Of a stretch of 34,438 bases of DNA, positions 26,542-34,438 are shown one piece after another. A program made the translations under genes and the position numbers. Position 1 is the first letter of the stretch. Every line of letters starts with the position of its first letter. A model generated the notes under the pieces. That model had not been told where the DNA came from and made no database searches. It saw only the letters and a list, made by a program, of their open reading frames with translations. The stretch comes from Candidatus Dormiibacterota bacterium (lineage in GTDB: Bacteria; Chloroflexota; Dormibacteria; Aeolococcales; Aeolococcaceae): contig PLWW01000093.1 of NCBI GenBank assembly GCA_003153125.1, forward strand, positions 1-34,438, given 5' to 3'.

Positions 26542-27533
26542 ATTCCTGGCAGTACTACGCCTCGACACTGCTGGTGTTCTGGGGGGTGAACACGATCGCG
26601 GTCTGGGCTCTGAACCTCCAGTTCGGAGTTGCCGGGATCGTCAACTTCGCGTTCATCGTCTTCCAGTCCGTCGGTGCGTACACGGCGGCGGTCCTGACCC
26701 TTGGACCGGCCTCGTCGAGCGGCTACGAGCACTACGTCGGTGGCATGAACCTGCCATTTCCACTGCCGATCATCGCCGGTGCGCTGGCCGCCGCCTTGGT
26801 GTCGATCCCGGTGGGGCTGCTGGGTCTGCGCCGGCTTCGCAGCGACTACCAGGCCATGATCATGCTGATCGTGTCGCTGATCGCGACTGACCTCGCGTCC
26901 AGCCAGGCGGACCTCGTCAACGGAGCCGCCGGGCTATTCAACATTCCTCAGCCGCTCAGCGACCAGCTCAACCTGTCGCAGCTGGATTATCAGTGGTTCT
27001 ACGTCGTCCTAGTGGCTATCGTGGCCGCCGGGGTGTATCTGCTGGTCCGGTGGATCACGTCGTCTCCACATGGGCGGGTGCTGCGAGCAATCCGCGACAA
27101 CCCGGAGACGGCCACTGCCATCGGCAAGAATGTGACGGCCAACCGCATGGTCGTCTTCGTCCTCGGCGGTGCCATCGCCGGTCTCAGCGGTGCCCTGCTG
27201 GCAAGCTATATCAGTGCCTGGGCGCCCGGCTCGTGGCTGTACCCCGAGACGTTCGTCTACCTCGCCGCCGTGATCGTTGGCGGGAGGGGCAACAACCTGG
27301 GCGTTCTGATCGGCGCCCTGGTGGTGCCCGGGTTCGGCGAGGTCACTCGATTCTTTCCGCAACTGGTCGATCCCCAGACCGCGGCCGCGATGGAATGGAT
27401 TGGCATCGGCGTCTTTATGGTGGTCTTCCTCTGGTTCTGGCCTCGGGGGATCGTCCCCGAGCGGCGGCACCGTTTCGCGAAGCCGACGCAGCCGGACGTT
27501 GGTCAGCCCGCAAGCACAGCAGCGAGGGTCTAG
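26538..27533 (+). CDS. livM: Branched-chain-type ABC transporter permease LivM, copy 2
   Basis: 331-aa permease with LNLQFGVAGIVNFAFIVFQS and SVGAY near the N-terminus, LRRLRSDYQAMIM in the middle and GGRGNNLGVLIGALV near the C-terminus, the LivM pattern. The start GTG 26538 overlaps the livH stop and has a perfect GGAGGAGG seven bases upstream, inside livH. Confidence 0.9.
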   Translation: MNSWQYYASTLLVFWGVNTIAVWALNLQFGVAGIVNFAFIVFQSVGAYTAAVLTLGPASSSGYEHYVGGMNLPFPLPIIAGALAAALVSIPVGLLGLRRLRSDYQAMIMLIVSLIATDLASSQADLVNGAAGLFNIPQPLSDQLNLSQLDYQWFYVVLVAIVAAGVYLLVRWITSSPHGRVLRAIRDNPETATAIGKNVTANRMVVFVLGGAIAGLSGALLASYISAWAPGSWLYPETFVYLAAVIVGGRGNNLGVLIGALVVPGFGEVTRFFPQLVDPQTAAAMEWIGIGVFMVVFLWFWPRGIVPERRHRFAKPTQPDVGQPASTAARV

Positions 27534-27536
27534 CAC

Positions 27537-28646
27537 GTGTCCAAAACCACCCAGCGACTTGAGGTGCAGGCTGGGCGACCGCTGGCCGCGCAGCCTGGCG
27601 TCGGCCACAACCGTTGGCACCCCGACATCGAGCCACGGACCCGCGTCCCGGCCGGCACGTCGCTGGTCATCGAAACCCTTGACGCCATGGACGGCCAGCT
27701 GACGCCCGAGTCCGATGCCGGCACGGTTGCGTCATCGAACCTCAACCGCGTGCACCCGCTGAGCGGGCCAGTCCACGTCGACGGTGCTGCGCCGGGGGAC
27801 CTCCTCGTCGTCACGATCACGGCGATCGAGACACAGTCCTTCGGGTTCACCGCTCAGATACCGGGTTTTGGGTTCCTCCGCGACGTGTTCCCTGATCCCT
27901 TCTACGTCGCCTGGACCATCCACGATCACGTCGCCGAGTCGCCCACGCTTCCTGGCGTGCGCATCCCGGAGGCGGCGTTCATGGGCATCGTGGGGGTTGC
28001 TCCTTCCGCGGAGCTGCTCGCCGGCATCACCAAGCGTGAGCGCGAACTATTCGAGCGTGGTGGGGCGGTCCACCCACCCGATCCGCGTGACGCCATCCCC
28101 GGCGATCCCAGTGTGGCTGCCGCGGGCCTGCGGACGACCCCGCCGCGCGAGATCGGTGGCAACCTCGACGTCAGGCACGTGGGCGCCGGCTGCACGCTGT
28201 TCCTGCCCGTCTTTGTCGATGGGGCGCGTTTCTCCTGCGGCGACATGCACTTTGCCCAGGGGGATGGTGAGGTGTGCGGCACCGCCATCGAGGTCGCCGG
28301 CCAGGTGCACCTCACCGTGGACCTGCGCAAGGGTGCCGCCACCGGCCGCAGGGCGAAGGGCGTCTGGTTTCAGACTGAGGAACCTGCCCGCCGCACTCCA
28401 CGTGCGGTCTTTGCCACCACGGGTGGATGCGTCGACGACGAGGGTCGCAATCACTCGGAGAATGCCAGCCTGGCGGCGCGCAACGCGCTGCTGTCCATGA
28501 TCGAGCACATCGTGGAAGACCGCGGCTACACAGCGCAGCAGGCCTACGCCATCTGCTCGGTGGCCGTGAACCTGCAACTGAGCCAGACCGTCGACGTCCC
28601 GAACTACACGGCGACTGCGCTCCTGCCTCTCGAGATCTTCGTATGA
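27537..28646 (+). CDS. fmdA: Acetamidase/formamidase
   Basis: 369-aa FmdA/AmdA-family amidohydrolase, releasing ammonia from short amides. Diagnostic stretches are RVHPLSGPVHVDGAAPGDLL, PGFGFLRDVFP, REIGGNLDVRHVGAGC and GDMHFAQGDGEVCGTAIE. The start GTG 27537 follows the livM stop by three bases, with GAGGG upstream. Its position between permease and ATPase genes of one transporter suggests that the transporter brings in the amide it hydrolyses, or its precursor. Confidence 0.93.
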   Translation: MSKTTQRLEVQAGRPLAAQPGVGHNRWHPDIEPRTRVPAGTSLVIETLDAMDGQLTPESDAGTVASSNLNRVHPLSGPVHVDGAAPGDLLVVTITAIETQSFGFTAQIPGFGFLRDVFPDPFYVAWTIHDHVAESPTLPGVRIPEAAFMGIVGVAPSAELLAGITKRERELFERGGAVHPPDPRDAIPGDPSVAAAGLRTTPPREIGGNLDVRHVGAGCTLFLPVFVDGARFSCGDMHFAQGDGEVCGTAIEVAGQVHLTVDLRKGAATGRRAKGVWFQTEEPARRTPRAVFATTGGCVDDEGRNHSENASLAARNALLSMIEHIVEDRGYTAQQAYAICSVAVNLQLSQTVDVPNYTATALLPLEIFV

Positions 28647-30160
28647 CGGCGGGCGGTGCCACCGAGTTCGACGTGGTGGAGGCGACGGTCGGCGGGATCC
28701 ATGCCGCCATGCGCGGCGGCGCGGTGACCAGCAGGGCGCTGGTGGAGGAGTATCTGGCGCGCATCGAGCAGTTCGACGCCGGTGGGCCGCAGATCAACTC
28801 GATCGTCACCGTCAACCCAGCGGCGATCGAGGACGCGGAGCGCTGCGATCGCAACTTTACGCAGTCCGGCGAGCTGGCTGGTCCGCTCCACGGCATCCCG
28901 GTCGTCGTCAAGGACCAGGTCGAGACCGCGGGCCTGGCCACCGCCTTCGGCTGCATCGCATTCAAGGACTACATCCCGGCTCGCGACGCGCCCATCGTCC
29001 GCAGGCTGAAGGCAGCCGGTGCCGTCATCCTGGCCAAGTCGTCGCTGTCGGACTTCGCCACCTCGTGGCACGGCATCTCGTCGCGTTCGGGCCTGACCAG
29101 CAACCCGTACAACCCGAGCTTCGACCCCGGTGGCTCGAGTAGCGGCTCCGGCGCGGCGGTTGCCGCGAGTTTCGCTGCGGTCGGCATCGCCGAGGACACC
29201 GGCGGTTCGGTGCGCGTGCCAGCGTCGTTCAACAACCTAGTCGGAGTGAGGCCGACGACGGGCCTGGTCAGTCGGACCGGTATCTCGCCACTGGTGTGGT
29301 GGCAGGACACCGCTGGCCCCGTCGCCAGGACCGTGCGGGACGCGGCGATTCTCCTGGACGTGCTCGTGGGCTACGACCCCGACGACCCGCTGACCGCCGC
29401 AGTCGCTGGATCCCCGGGAATCGGCGGCTATGCGGCGAACCTGAGGGTGGGTGGCCTTCAGGGCATCCGCCTGGGGGTGCTTCGGGATGTCTTCGGTGAC
29501 TCGGGTAGCGCTGCGGGCAGCGACGTCAATGCGGTCGTCGATGCCGCAATCGATGAGCTGGCCGGGATCGGGGCAGAGGTGGTGGACGTGGCGGTCCCGG
29601 GGTTCGCGTCGCTGCTCGACGAGACGGCCCTCTACTTCACGTCCTCCCACTCCGACATGAATAGGTTCCTGGAAGCTCGTCCCGACGCGCCGCTCCACTC
29701 GATCGACGAGGTCTGCGCCACAGGACAGGTTCACCCGCTGAACAGCTTCCTGCCCGCGATCGCTGCCACCCCGCTGGTCACGGATGACGACCCGGCGTAC
29801 CTGCGCAAGGTGGTCGCTCGCGGCAGGTTCCAGCGGGCGATGCTCGGCGCGGCCCTTGCCGGCCGCCTGGACGCCTTCGTCTTCCCAACGGTACGGATCC
29901 CCCCGCCATCACGCGCCGAGGTCCTCGACCCGTCGTCGAGCCTCAACACCACGATGTTCCCGACCAACACCGAGATGGCCGCACGGGCCGCGCTGCCCGC
30001 AGTGAGCGCTCCGGCCGGGTTCACCGCCGGCGGACTGCCGATCGGCCTGGAATTCGTCGGGCGCCCGTACGGCGAGGTGGCGCTCCTGAACATCGCCCTG
30101 GCGTTCGAGACCGCGTGCGGACATCGACGCGCTCCTGTCTTGCGTGGCCCGGACCGGTGA
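28643..30160 (+). CDS. Amidase-signature-family amidase
   Basis: 505-aa amidase-signature enzyme. The Ser-cisSer-Lys triad is visible: Lys90 in VVVKDQVE, cis-Ser in DPGGSSSGSGAAVA (163-168) and nucleophile Ser189 in DTGGSVRVPAS. The family hydrolyses amides, aminoacyl-tRNA amides and carbamates; here it is more likely catabolic, with no GatB/GatC nearby. ATG 28643 overlaps the fmdA stop (ATGA), and its stop overlaps livG 2. Having two different amidases in a transporter operon suggests stepwise release of amide nitrogen. Confidence 0.92.
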   Translation: MTAGGATEFDVVEATVGGIHAAMRGGAVTSRALVEEYLARIEQFDAGGPQINSIVTVNPAAIEDAERCDRNFTQSGELAGPLHGIPVVVKDQVETAGLATAFGCIAFKDYIPARDAPIVRRLKAAGAVILAKSSLSDFATSWHGISSRSGLTSNPYNPSFDPGGSSSGSGAAVAASFAAVGIAEDTGGSVRVPASFNNLVGVRPTTGLVSRTGISPLVWWQDTAGPVARTVRDAAILLDVLVGYDPDDPLTAAVAGSPGIGGYAANLRVGGLQGIRLGVLRDVFGDSGSAAGSDVNAVVDAAIDELAGIGAEVVDVAVPGFASLLDETALYFTSSHSDMNRFLEARPDAPLHSIDEVCATGQVHPLNSFLPAIAATPLVTDDDPAYLRKVVARGRFQRAMLGAALAGRLDAFVFPTVRIPPPSRAEVLDPSSSLNTTMFPTNTEMAARAALPAVSAPAGFTAGGLPIGLEFVGRPYGEVALLNIALAFETACGHRRAPVLRGPDR

Positions 30161-30936
30161 CGCAGGTCTCGCAACCGGCCCGGCCGATCCTCGAGGTCGA
30201 CGATCTGCGCCGCACTTTCGGCGGTGTCAGGGCGGTGGATGGCGCGTCGTTCGCTGTCGAGCCGGGTCGCATCACCGGGTTGATCGGACCGAACGGCGCC
30301 GGCAAATCGACAGTGCTTGCGGTGATTGCAGGGAGCCTCCGGCCGAGCTCGGGGTCGGTTCGCTTCGAGGGTGACGAGCTCACGCGGGTGCCGTCATGGC
30401 TCGTTCCTCGTCGCGGCGTGGTGCGCACGTTCCAACTGCCGAGCGAGTTCGCCCGCCTCACGGTGCTCGAGAACCTGGTCGTTGCGGCCCCTGGTCAGAC
30501 AGGTGAGAGCCTGCGCGGCGCGATCTTCGCGAGGCGGAGATGGCGCTCGCAGGAGGCGGACATCGTCGCGCGCGCGCGGGCACTCCTGGCGCGCTTCGAC
30601 CTTGGCGACAAGGAGGACCTGTACGCGGGAGAGCTGAGTGGAGGCCAGAAGCGCCTGCTCGAGATCATGCGCTGTCTCATGGTCGAGCCCAAGGTGCTGC
30701 TGCTCGACGAGCCTATGGCAGGGGTCAATCCCTCCCTCGCCCGTCGGATCGAGCGGTACCTGCTGGAGCTTCGTGACGAGGGTCTAACGATGCTTCTGAT
30801 CGAGCACGAACTCGGGGTCGTCGAGCGGACGTGTGATCCCGTCATCGTTATGGCTCACGGCCGGGTCATCGCCCAGGGACCGATGAGTGACATCCGCGGA
30901 CGTGAAGAGGTGCTGCATGCATATCTCGTCGGCTGA
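30157..30936 (+). CDS. livG: Branched-chain-type ABC transporter ATPase LivG, copy 2
   Basis: 259-aa ATPase: Walker A GPNGAGKST, Q-loop in VRTFQLPSEF, signature LSGGQKR, Walker B VLLLDEPMAGVNP, then EHELGVVERTC as usual in LivG. The start GTG 30157 overlaps the amidase stop (GTGA). It overlaps livF 2 by 20 bases. Confidence 0.92.
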   Translation: MTQVSQPARPILEVDDLRRTFGGVRAVDGASFAVEPGRITGLIGPNGAGKSTVLAVIAGSLRPSSGSVRFEGDELTRVPSWLVPRRGVVRTFQLPSEFARLTVLENLVVAAPGQTGESLRGAIFARRRWRSQEADIVARARALLARFDLGDKEDLYAGELSGGQKRLLEIMRCLMVEPKVLLLDEPMAGVNPSLARRIERYLLELRDEGLTMLLIEHELGVVERTCDPVIVMAHGRVIAQGPMSDIRGREEVLHAYLVG

Positions 30937-31690
30937 GCCGGCCCGAGGGCGAGAGGCCTTCCTCGTCGCGGAGCAGGTCACTGCGGGCTACGGTCCGACC
31001 CCGACCATCCGGGACGTCACCGTCCAGGTGGGACGCGGCGAGATCGTGTGTGTGCTGGGTCCGAACGGCGCTGGCAAGAGCACGCTGATGAAGGCCATCA
31101 CCGGCAAGCTCCCGCACATGAGTGGACGCGTGCTGCTTGATGCGGTCGACGTCTCCGGCTACCGCAATGATCAGCTCGCTGGGCGGGGATTGGGATACGT
31201 TCCGCAGGTCAACGACGTCTTCGACACCCTCAGCGTCCTCGAGAACCTGGAGGTCGGAGGCTACCTTCTGCCTCGTGCCGAGCTGGCGAAGAACGTCGAG
31301 CGCGTGACCGAGATCTTTCCGGCCATCGCCGACATGCGCGACCGAACCGCGTCGAAGCTGAGCGGAGGGGAGCGGAAGATGGTGGCGATCGCCCGAGCTC
31401 TCATGCTGTCGCCCAGCGTCCTGTTGCTCGATGAGCCCACGGCGAACCTTGCCGTGGAGCTGGCTGGTGTCGTCCTTCGCGAGCACGTGCGGCGCCTTGC
31501 GGACGCCGGCTGTGCCGTGCTGCTGGTCGAGCAGAGAGCGCTGGAGGCACTGCGTGTCTCCGACTACGGATACATCCTGGTGGGCGGCTCCGTGGAGGTC
31601 GAGGCACCCGCTGAGCAGCTGCTCGAGCGCCAGGACATCGGCGAGATCTTCCTCGGGCGGGCCTACCCTCAGGCAATGGGACGTAGATGA
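30917..31690 (+). CDS. livF: Branched-chain-type ABC transporter ATPase LivF, copy 2
   Basis: 257-aa ATPase: VTAGYGPTP, Walker A GPNGAGKST, GLGYVPQVNDVFDTL, signature LSGGERK and Walker B VLLLDEPTANLAVE (the usual TAGLAP is altered). I start it at ATG 30917, after AGAGG at 30906-30910, inside the livG end; a start at 30887 would add ten unsupported residues. The stop overlaps the EamA remnant start by ATGA. Confidence 0.9.
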   Translation: MHISSAEPARGREAFLVAEQVTAGYGPTPTIRDVTVQVGRGEIVCVLGPNGAGKSTLMKAITGKLPHMSGRVLLDAVDVSGYRNDQLAGRGLGYVPQVNDVFDTLSVLENLEVGGYLLPRAELAKNVERVTEIFPAIADMRDRTASKLSGGERKMVAIARALMLSPSVLLLDEPTANLAVELAGVVLREHVRRLADAGCAVLLVEQRALEALRVSDYGYILVGGSVEVEAPAEQLLERQDIGEIFLGRAYPQAMGRR

Positions 31691-31986
31691 GTGTGGCAAC
31701 CGCCGCCCGCCCGCGCGTGACCACCATCGGCGCTCCCGTGGCGGGCGTCGCGCTCGTAGCCACCGGTGCCGCGATGTGGGGAGCTGACGGCGCGCTCCGC
31801 GCCCCGCTGGTGGCGCATTGGTCGAGCTGGACGATCGTGCTGTACGAGCACGTCACTCTCACCACCCTCCTTGCCGGAGTGCTGCTGCGACGGCGGGCCG
31901 ACATCGCCCGCATCCCACGGCGTGCGTGGCTGTCGGTCGTGGGCGTCTCGTGGGGCGGGTCCGCGCTGGCGACGCTGGCTTTCATC
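31687..31986 (+). pseudogene. EamA/DMT-family transporter, 5' fragment only
   Basis: About 100 N-terminal residues look like an EamA-type drug/metabolite exporter: AAMWGADGALRAPLVAHWSS, TIVLYEHVTLTTLLAGVLLRRR and RAWLSVVGVSWGGSALATLAF, giving roughly three membrane helices. Homology stops near 31984 (LAFI). The frame stays open to 32133, but the remainder is an out-of-frame reading of another fragment. A full EamA is about 300 aa, so two thirds are missing. ATG 31687 overlaps the livF stop, so the intact gene was once the last member of the transporter operon. Confidence 0.8.
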
Positions 31987-31999
31987 TCCCGGGTCGGTG

Positions 32000-32140
32000 A
32001 TGCAGCCGATGTTCGGGCGCGTGAGCAGCGCGGCGGTGCATGCGGCGCGCGCCGCCGAGCTTGGCTTGGAGCACCGAATGCTGGACCTTCCGGGCTTGGC
32101 GCTGGACGTCGATACCATCGTCGACGCCAGTGACGCCTGA
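32000..32140 (+). pseudogene. cofC: Probable CofC (F420 guanylyltransferase) 3' fragment
   Basis: In the frame shifted relative to EamA, the last 46 residues before the TGA at 32138 read FGRVSSAAVHAARAAELGL, then DLPGLALDVDTIVDASDA. This resembles the end of CofC/FbiD nucleotidyltransferases (FG..S...H....A, then PGL.LDVDT). CofC activates 2-phospholactate or PEP for F420 synthesis. The rest of the gene (about 160 residues) is absent. The fragment is short and the family assignment is from memory of the motif. Confidence 0.55.
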
Positions 32141-32141
32141 G

Positions 32142-32333
32142 TGTATTTCGGTTCACGAAGCCACAACATCCACCATCCTCGAGACAGCGTGGGCGCCCTT
32201 CTCGGTGAGTGGAGAGTCGGTAGACGATGTCGACCGGTCGGCGGTCAGCCCTCTGCCGCCGAACCTACTTCGGACATCCCAGTACCTGACACATCCGGTC
32301 TGTAGCAGTCACCGGAGCGAGACACAGATGCTG
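32142..32333 (+). pseudogene. gcvP: gcvP (glycine dehydrogenase) internal fragment
   Basis: This frame reads ISVHEATTSTILETAWAPF, then PPNLLRTSQYLTHPVCSSHR and SETQML. It matches the linker and start of the second half of GcvP, where the family has DETTT...W.AF and then LRTS.YLTHPVF...RSET.M. The TGA of the preceding cofC fragment lies at the left junction. After ETQML the match breaks off and continues about 380 to 400 residues later in GcvP in another frame (next feature). Confidence 0.82.
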
Positions 32334-32335
32334 AC

Positions 32336-32635
32336 TCGGAGCCTAAGCACAAGCTCGACCGTTTCTGCGAGGCCATGATCGTCATACGGGCCGAGATCGC
32401 CGAGGTCGAAGCCGGACAACACGTGGCCGCGTCGAGCCCGCTCCGGCACGCTCCCCATACCGCTGAGGCCGTGGGCGCTGACGAGTGGAACCGCTCCTAC
32501 ACCCGCGAAAACGGCGCGTATCCTGACCCGCGCGTGCGCGAGCGCAAGTACTGGGCACCAGTGTCGCGGATGGACAACGTGCACGATGACCGTGATCTCG
32601 TGTGCACCTGCCTTCCCATGGAGGAGCTCATGTGA
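32336..32635 (+). pseudogene. gcvP: gcvP (glycine dehydrogenase) C-terminal fragment
   Basis: About 100 residues match the very end of GcvP: SEPKHKLDRFCEAMIVIRAEI, then LRHAPHTAEAV, ADEWNRSYTRENGAYP, KYWAPVSRMDN and DRDLVCTCLP. It is in a different frame from the preceding gcvP piece, and a stop codon at 32303 closes its own frame upstream. The PLP-lysine region lies in the deleted part. The final codons hold the Shine-Dalgarno (GGAGGAG 32620-32626) and overlapping start of sdaA, so translation of this tail could matter for sdaA. Confidence 0.88.
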
Positions 32636-34002
32636 TCAGTGTCTTCGACCTGTTCAAGATTGGGATCGGTCCTTCGAGCTCGCATACGATTGGTCCAATG
32701 ACCGCCGCGCGGCTCTTTGCCTCACACGTCGCGGCGACGGGGCTCCTTGGGCAGGTCACCGGGTTGCGGGTAGAGTTCTTCGGCTCACTTGGCGCTACAG
32801 GGCGCGGCCACTCAAGTGACCGCGCGGTGTTACTTGGACTGGAGGGTCATAAGCCCGATACGGTCGACGTCGACTGGGCGGAGTCGCGGATCTCGAAGAT
32901 CCAGCAGACCGGTCGAGTGAATCTGCTCGGTTCCCACCCTGTGACTCTGATACCGGCATCCGATCTTGTTTTCCACCCCCGGCGATCGTTGCCGCACCAC
33001 CCGAACGGACTGCGTTTTCATGCACTAAGCGCGGATGGCTCGGACGTCGCGGTCCAAGTGTATTACTCGATCGGCGGCGGGTTCGTCGTGGACGAAGCCG
33101 GCGAACCGGTCGACGTTGTCGCTTCGTCCCGGGGTTCCTTGCCCTTCCCGTTCGCCAGCGGTCGCGAGCTTCTTCAGCACTGTGCATCGGGCGAGCGTTC
33201 GATCAGTGACGTAGCGATGGCGAACGAGGCCGTGCGCCGTCCCCAGTCGGAGGTGCGTGAAGGCCTGCTGCACATCTGGCGCGTGATGGATGAGTGTGCC
33301 AGCCGGGGATTCGAGGCCGACGGCGTGCTGCCCGGTGGCCTCAATGTCCGTCGGCGCGCTCCCGACCTCTATCGGGCTCTGGTGCGGACCACCGGTGCGG
33401 TGGACCCACTGCAGACCATGGATTGGGTAAACCTCATAGCACTGTCTGTGAACGAGGAGAATGCGGCTGGAGGCCGGGTGGTCACGGCGCCGACCAATGG
33501 AGCCGCCGGGATCATCCCTGCCGTGCTCCACTACTACACGCGCTGTGTCCCTGGAGCAGACGACGACGGCGTGATCCGGTTCCTCCTAACCGCCGGCGCT
33601 ATCGGCATGTTGTTTAAGAAGAACGCCTCGATCTCGGGTGCGGAGGTGGGTTGCCAGGGCGAAGTCGGCACAGCGTGCGCCATGGCTGCCGGCGCCCTCT
33701 GTGAACTTCTTGGCGGGACGCCAGCGCAGGCAGAGAACGCAGCCGAGATTGGTATCGAGCACAACCTCGGACTGACCTGTGATCCGGTACAGGGACTGGT
33801 ACAGATCCCGTGCATCGAGCGCAATGCGATGGCCTCGGTGCAGGCGATAAATGCGGCTAGGATTGCTATTCGTGGCGACGGGTCGCACATGGTCGCGCTC
33901 GACACTGCGATCCAGACGATGTTGACCACCGGCCGGGACATGAAGGCCAAGTACAAGGAGACGTCGCGCGGCGGTCTAGCTGTAAATGTCGTCGAGTGCT
34001 GA
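32632..34002 (+). CDS. sdaA: L-serine ammonia-lyase, iron-sulfur type
   Basis: Converts L-serine to pyruvate and ammonia. 456 aa in the single-chain form: beta domain [21 protein letters not shown] at the N-terminus, alpha domain with [14 protein letters not shown]. The [4Fe-4S] ligands follow the C-x41-C-x10-C pattern at Cys341, Cys383 and Cys394 ([20 protein letters not shown]). It ends [17 protein letters not shown], as usual. The start GTG 32632 overlaps the gcvP stop (GTGA), with GGAGGAG five bases away; an in-frame ATG at 32602 is less likely. It looks intact although its upstream partner is a remnant. gcvP-sdaA linkage fits glycine/serine catabolism. Confidence 0.95.
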   Translation: MISVFDLFKIGIGPSSSHTIGPMTAARLFASHVAATGLLGQVTGLRVEFFGSLGATGRGHSSDRAVLLGLEGHKPDTVDVDWAESRISKIQQTGRVNLLGSHPVTLIPASDLVFHPRRSLPHHPNGLRFHALSADGSDVAVQVYYSIGGGFVVDEAGEPVDVVASSRGSLPFPFASGRELLQHCASGERSISDVAMANEAVRRPQSEVREGLLHIWRVMDECASRGFEADGVLPGGLNVRRRAPDLYRALVRTTGAVDPLQTMDWVNLIALSVNEENAAGGRVVTAPTNGAAGIIPAVLHYYTRCVPGADDDGVIRFLLTAGAIGMLFKKNASISGAEVGCQGEVGTACAMAAGALCELLGGTPAQAENAAEIGIEHNLGLTCDPVQGLVQIPCIERNAMASVQAINAARIAIRGDGSHMVALDTAIQTMLTTGRDMKAKYKETSRGGLAVNVVEC

Positions 34003-34010
34003 GAGCGGTC

Positions 34011-34253
34011 TCAGTAGTCTGCGTTTGCGTCAAGTACGTGAACCCGGTCGTCGAGAGGTTCCAGTTCCTCGGGCCGGCGACGACGGGCGAGGGTGAGGCG
34101 TAGCAGATCGGGGGCCGGGCCACTGGCCCGCTCGAGGGTCTGCGTTACCACACCGGACGCCGGGGCTCCAGAGAAATCCGCGACTCTTGGGTGCGTCCGT
34201 TTCGGCCGGCAAATGCGGGTGTTGTAGTACGTGGAGATCAACACGCCAGTCAC
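34011..34253 (-). CDS. Unrecognised 80-aa ORF
   Basis: A small open frame convergent with sdaA (9 bases apart), rich in Arg and Pro, with ELEPLDDRVHVLDANADY at its end. No signal peptide, membrane segment or known motif is seen. It may be a further gene remnant or non-coding, since the region is less G+C-rich and borders decayed genes. A 6-bp hairpin (CGGGCC/GGCCCG, 34116-34130) lies inside it. Confidence 0.22.
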   Translation of the reverse strand: MTGVLISTYYNTRICRPKRTHPRVADFSGAPASGVVTQTLERASGPAPDLLRLTLARRRRPEELEPLDDRVHVLDANADY

Positions 34254-34297
34254 AGCGCCGAGCCGCAGCGCCCGCGTCTCGCTCGGCGGCTCGGCCC

Positions 34298-34320
34298 GTG
34301 GTCCCTAGACCACTTTCTTC
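34298..34320 (+). terminator. Weak terminator-like hairpin downstream of sdaA
   Basis: GTGGTC 34298-34303 pairs with GACCAC 34308-34313 around a 4-base loop, followed by TTTCTTC. The stem is short and lies 296 bases after sdaA, so this is only a possibility. The remaining 34321-34438 has a lower G+C content and no gene that I can support. Confidence 0.3.
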
Positions 34321-34438
34321 AGGTAGTGATTCTAGCAATTCCTAGACCCCTACTCTCGGCGATTTCCAACGCGGTCCATACAGACCGAAGCCGGGCCATT
34401 CCGTATTCAAATTACGGAGTGGAGCGGGAGACGAGGCT

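Noticed and set aside
31687..32133. Complete 148-aa protein starting at the EamA ATG
   Set aside because: The last 48 residues do not resemble EamA; they are an out-of-frame reading of the CofC-like fragment.
34400..34418. TCCGTA-TTCAAAT-TACGGA looks like a tRNA T-arm with a 7-base TTCAAAT loop
   Set aside because: The closing pair is A-T instead of the invariant G-C, no matching acceptor 5' strand or D-arm is found upstream, and no anticodon arm is visible.

Overview
The window is G+C-rich, gene-dense DNA from a bacterium that uses coenzyme F420. Evidence for F420 is cofE, a PPOX-class F420 protein, two intact LLM-class flavin/F420 oxidoreductases, an FGD-like LLM remnant and a probable cofC remnant. 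With lipoprotein binding proteins, frequent GTG/TTG starts and almost universal 4-base start/stop overlaps, this suggests an actinobacterium or a Chloroflexota/Dormibacterota-like soil organism. That placement is inference; no rRNA, tRNA, CRISPR or transposase was seen.

Layout. (1) 1-1782: a truncated SDR with degenerate active site (minus) and alanine racemase (plus). (2) 15632 down to 1766, minus strand: a chain of 15 genes. Order of transcription is VOC protein, MetE-like protein, DapA-like 2, LLM 2, a 152-bp gap with a palindrome, livH, livM, livG, livF, substrate-binding protein, a strong stem-loop, DapA-like 1, LLM 1, SDR, MaoC, CaiB/BaiF CoA-transferase, Zn alcohol dehydrogenase. Almost every junction is a 4-base overlap. 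(3) 15719-18431, plus: creatininase-family hydrolase, SDR and LacI-family regulator. (4) 20384 down to 18406, minus: cofE, PPOX F420 protein and an SDR closely related to the one in block 2. (5) 20508-22043, plus: mmsA. (6) 22033-24142: an N-truncated FGD-like gene and a CynX-type MFS transporter. (7) 24313-31690, plus: a second branched-chain-amino-acid-type (HAAT) ABC transporter operon with an acetamidase/formamidase and an amidase inserted between the permease and ATPase genes. (8) 31687-32635: a patchwork of gene remnants (EamA transporter 5' end, CofC-like 3' end, two non-contiguous pieces of glycine dehydrogenase gcvP), followed by an intact sdaA. (9) 34003-34438: little recognisable.

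How it may work. Block 2 imports an unknown organic acid or amino-acid-like compound. CaiB would activate it to a CoA thioester, MaoC hydrate it, and SDR/ADH oxidise it. The two DapA-like lyases and two LLM oxidoreductases would supply carbon-carbon cleavage/dehydration and F420- or flavin-dependent redox steps, and MmsA would finish a semialdehyde to acyl-CoA. The repeated dapA-LLM pair and the repeated SDR suggest two parallel branches or two related substrates. Five intergenic or promoter-proximal sites of the form GGmAA-4N-TT/TC-nCC (12172, 15668, 20418, 22821, 24234) look like operators for the LacI-family protein encoded in the middle. They would tie blocks 2-7 into one local regulon. 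The substrate cannot be named from sequence alone.
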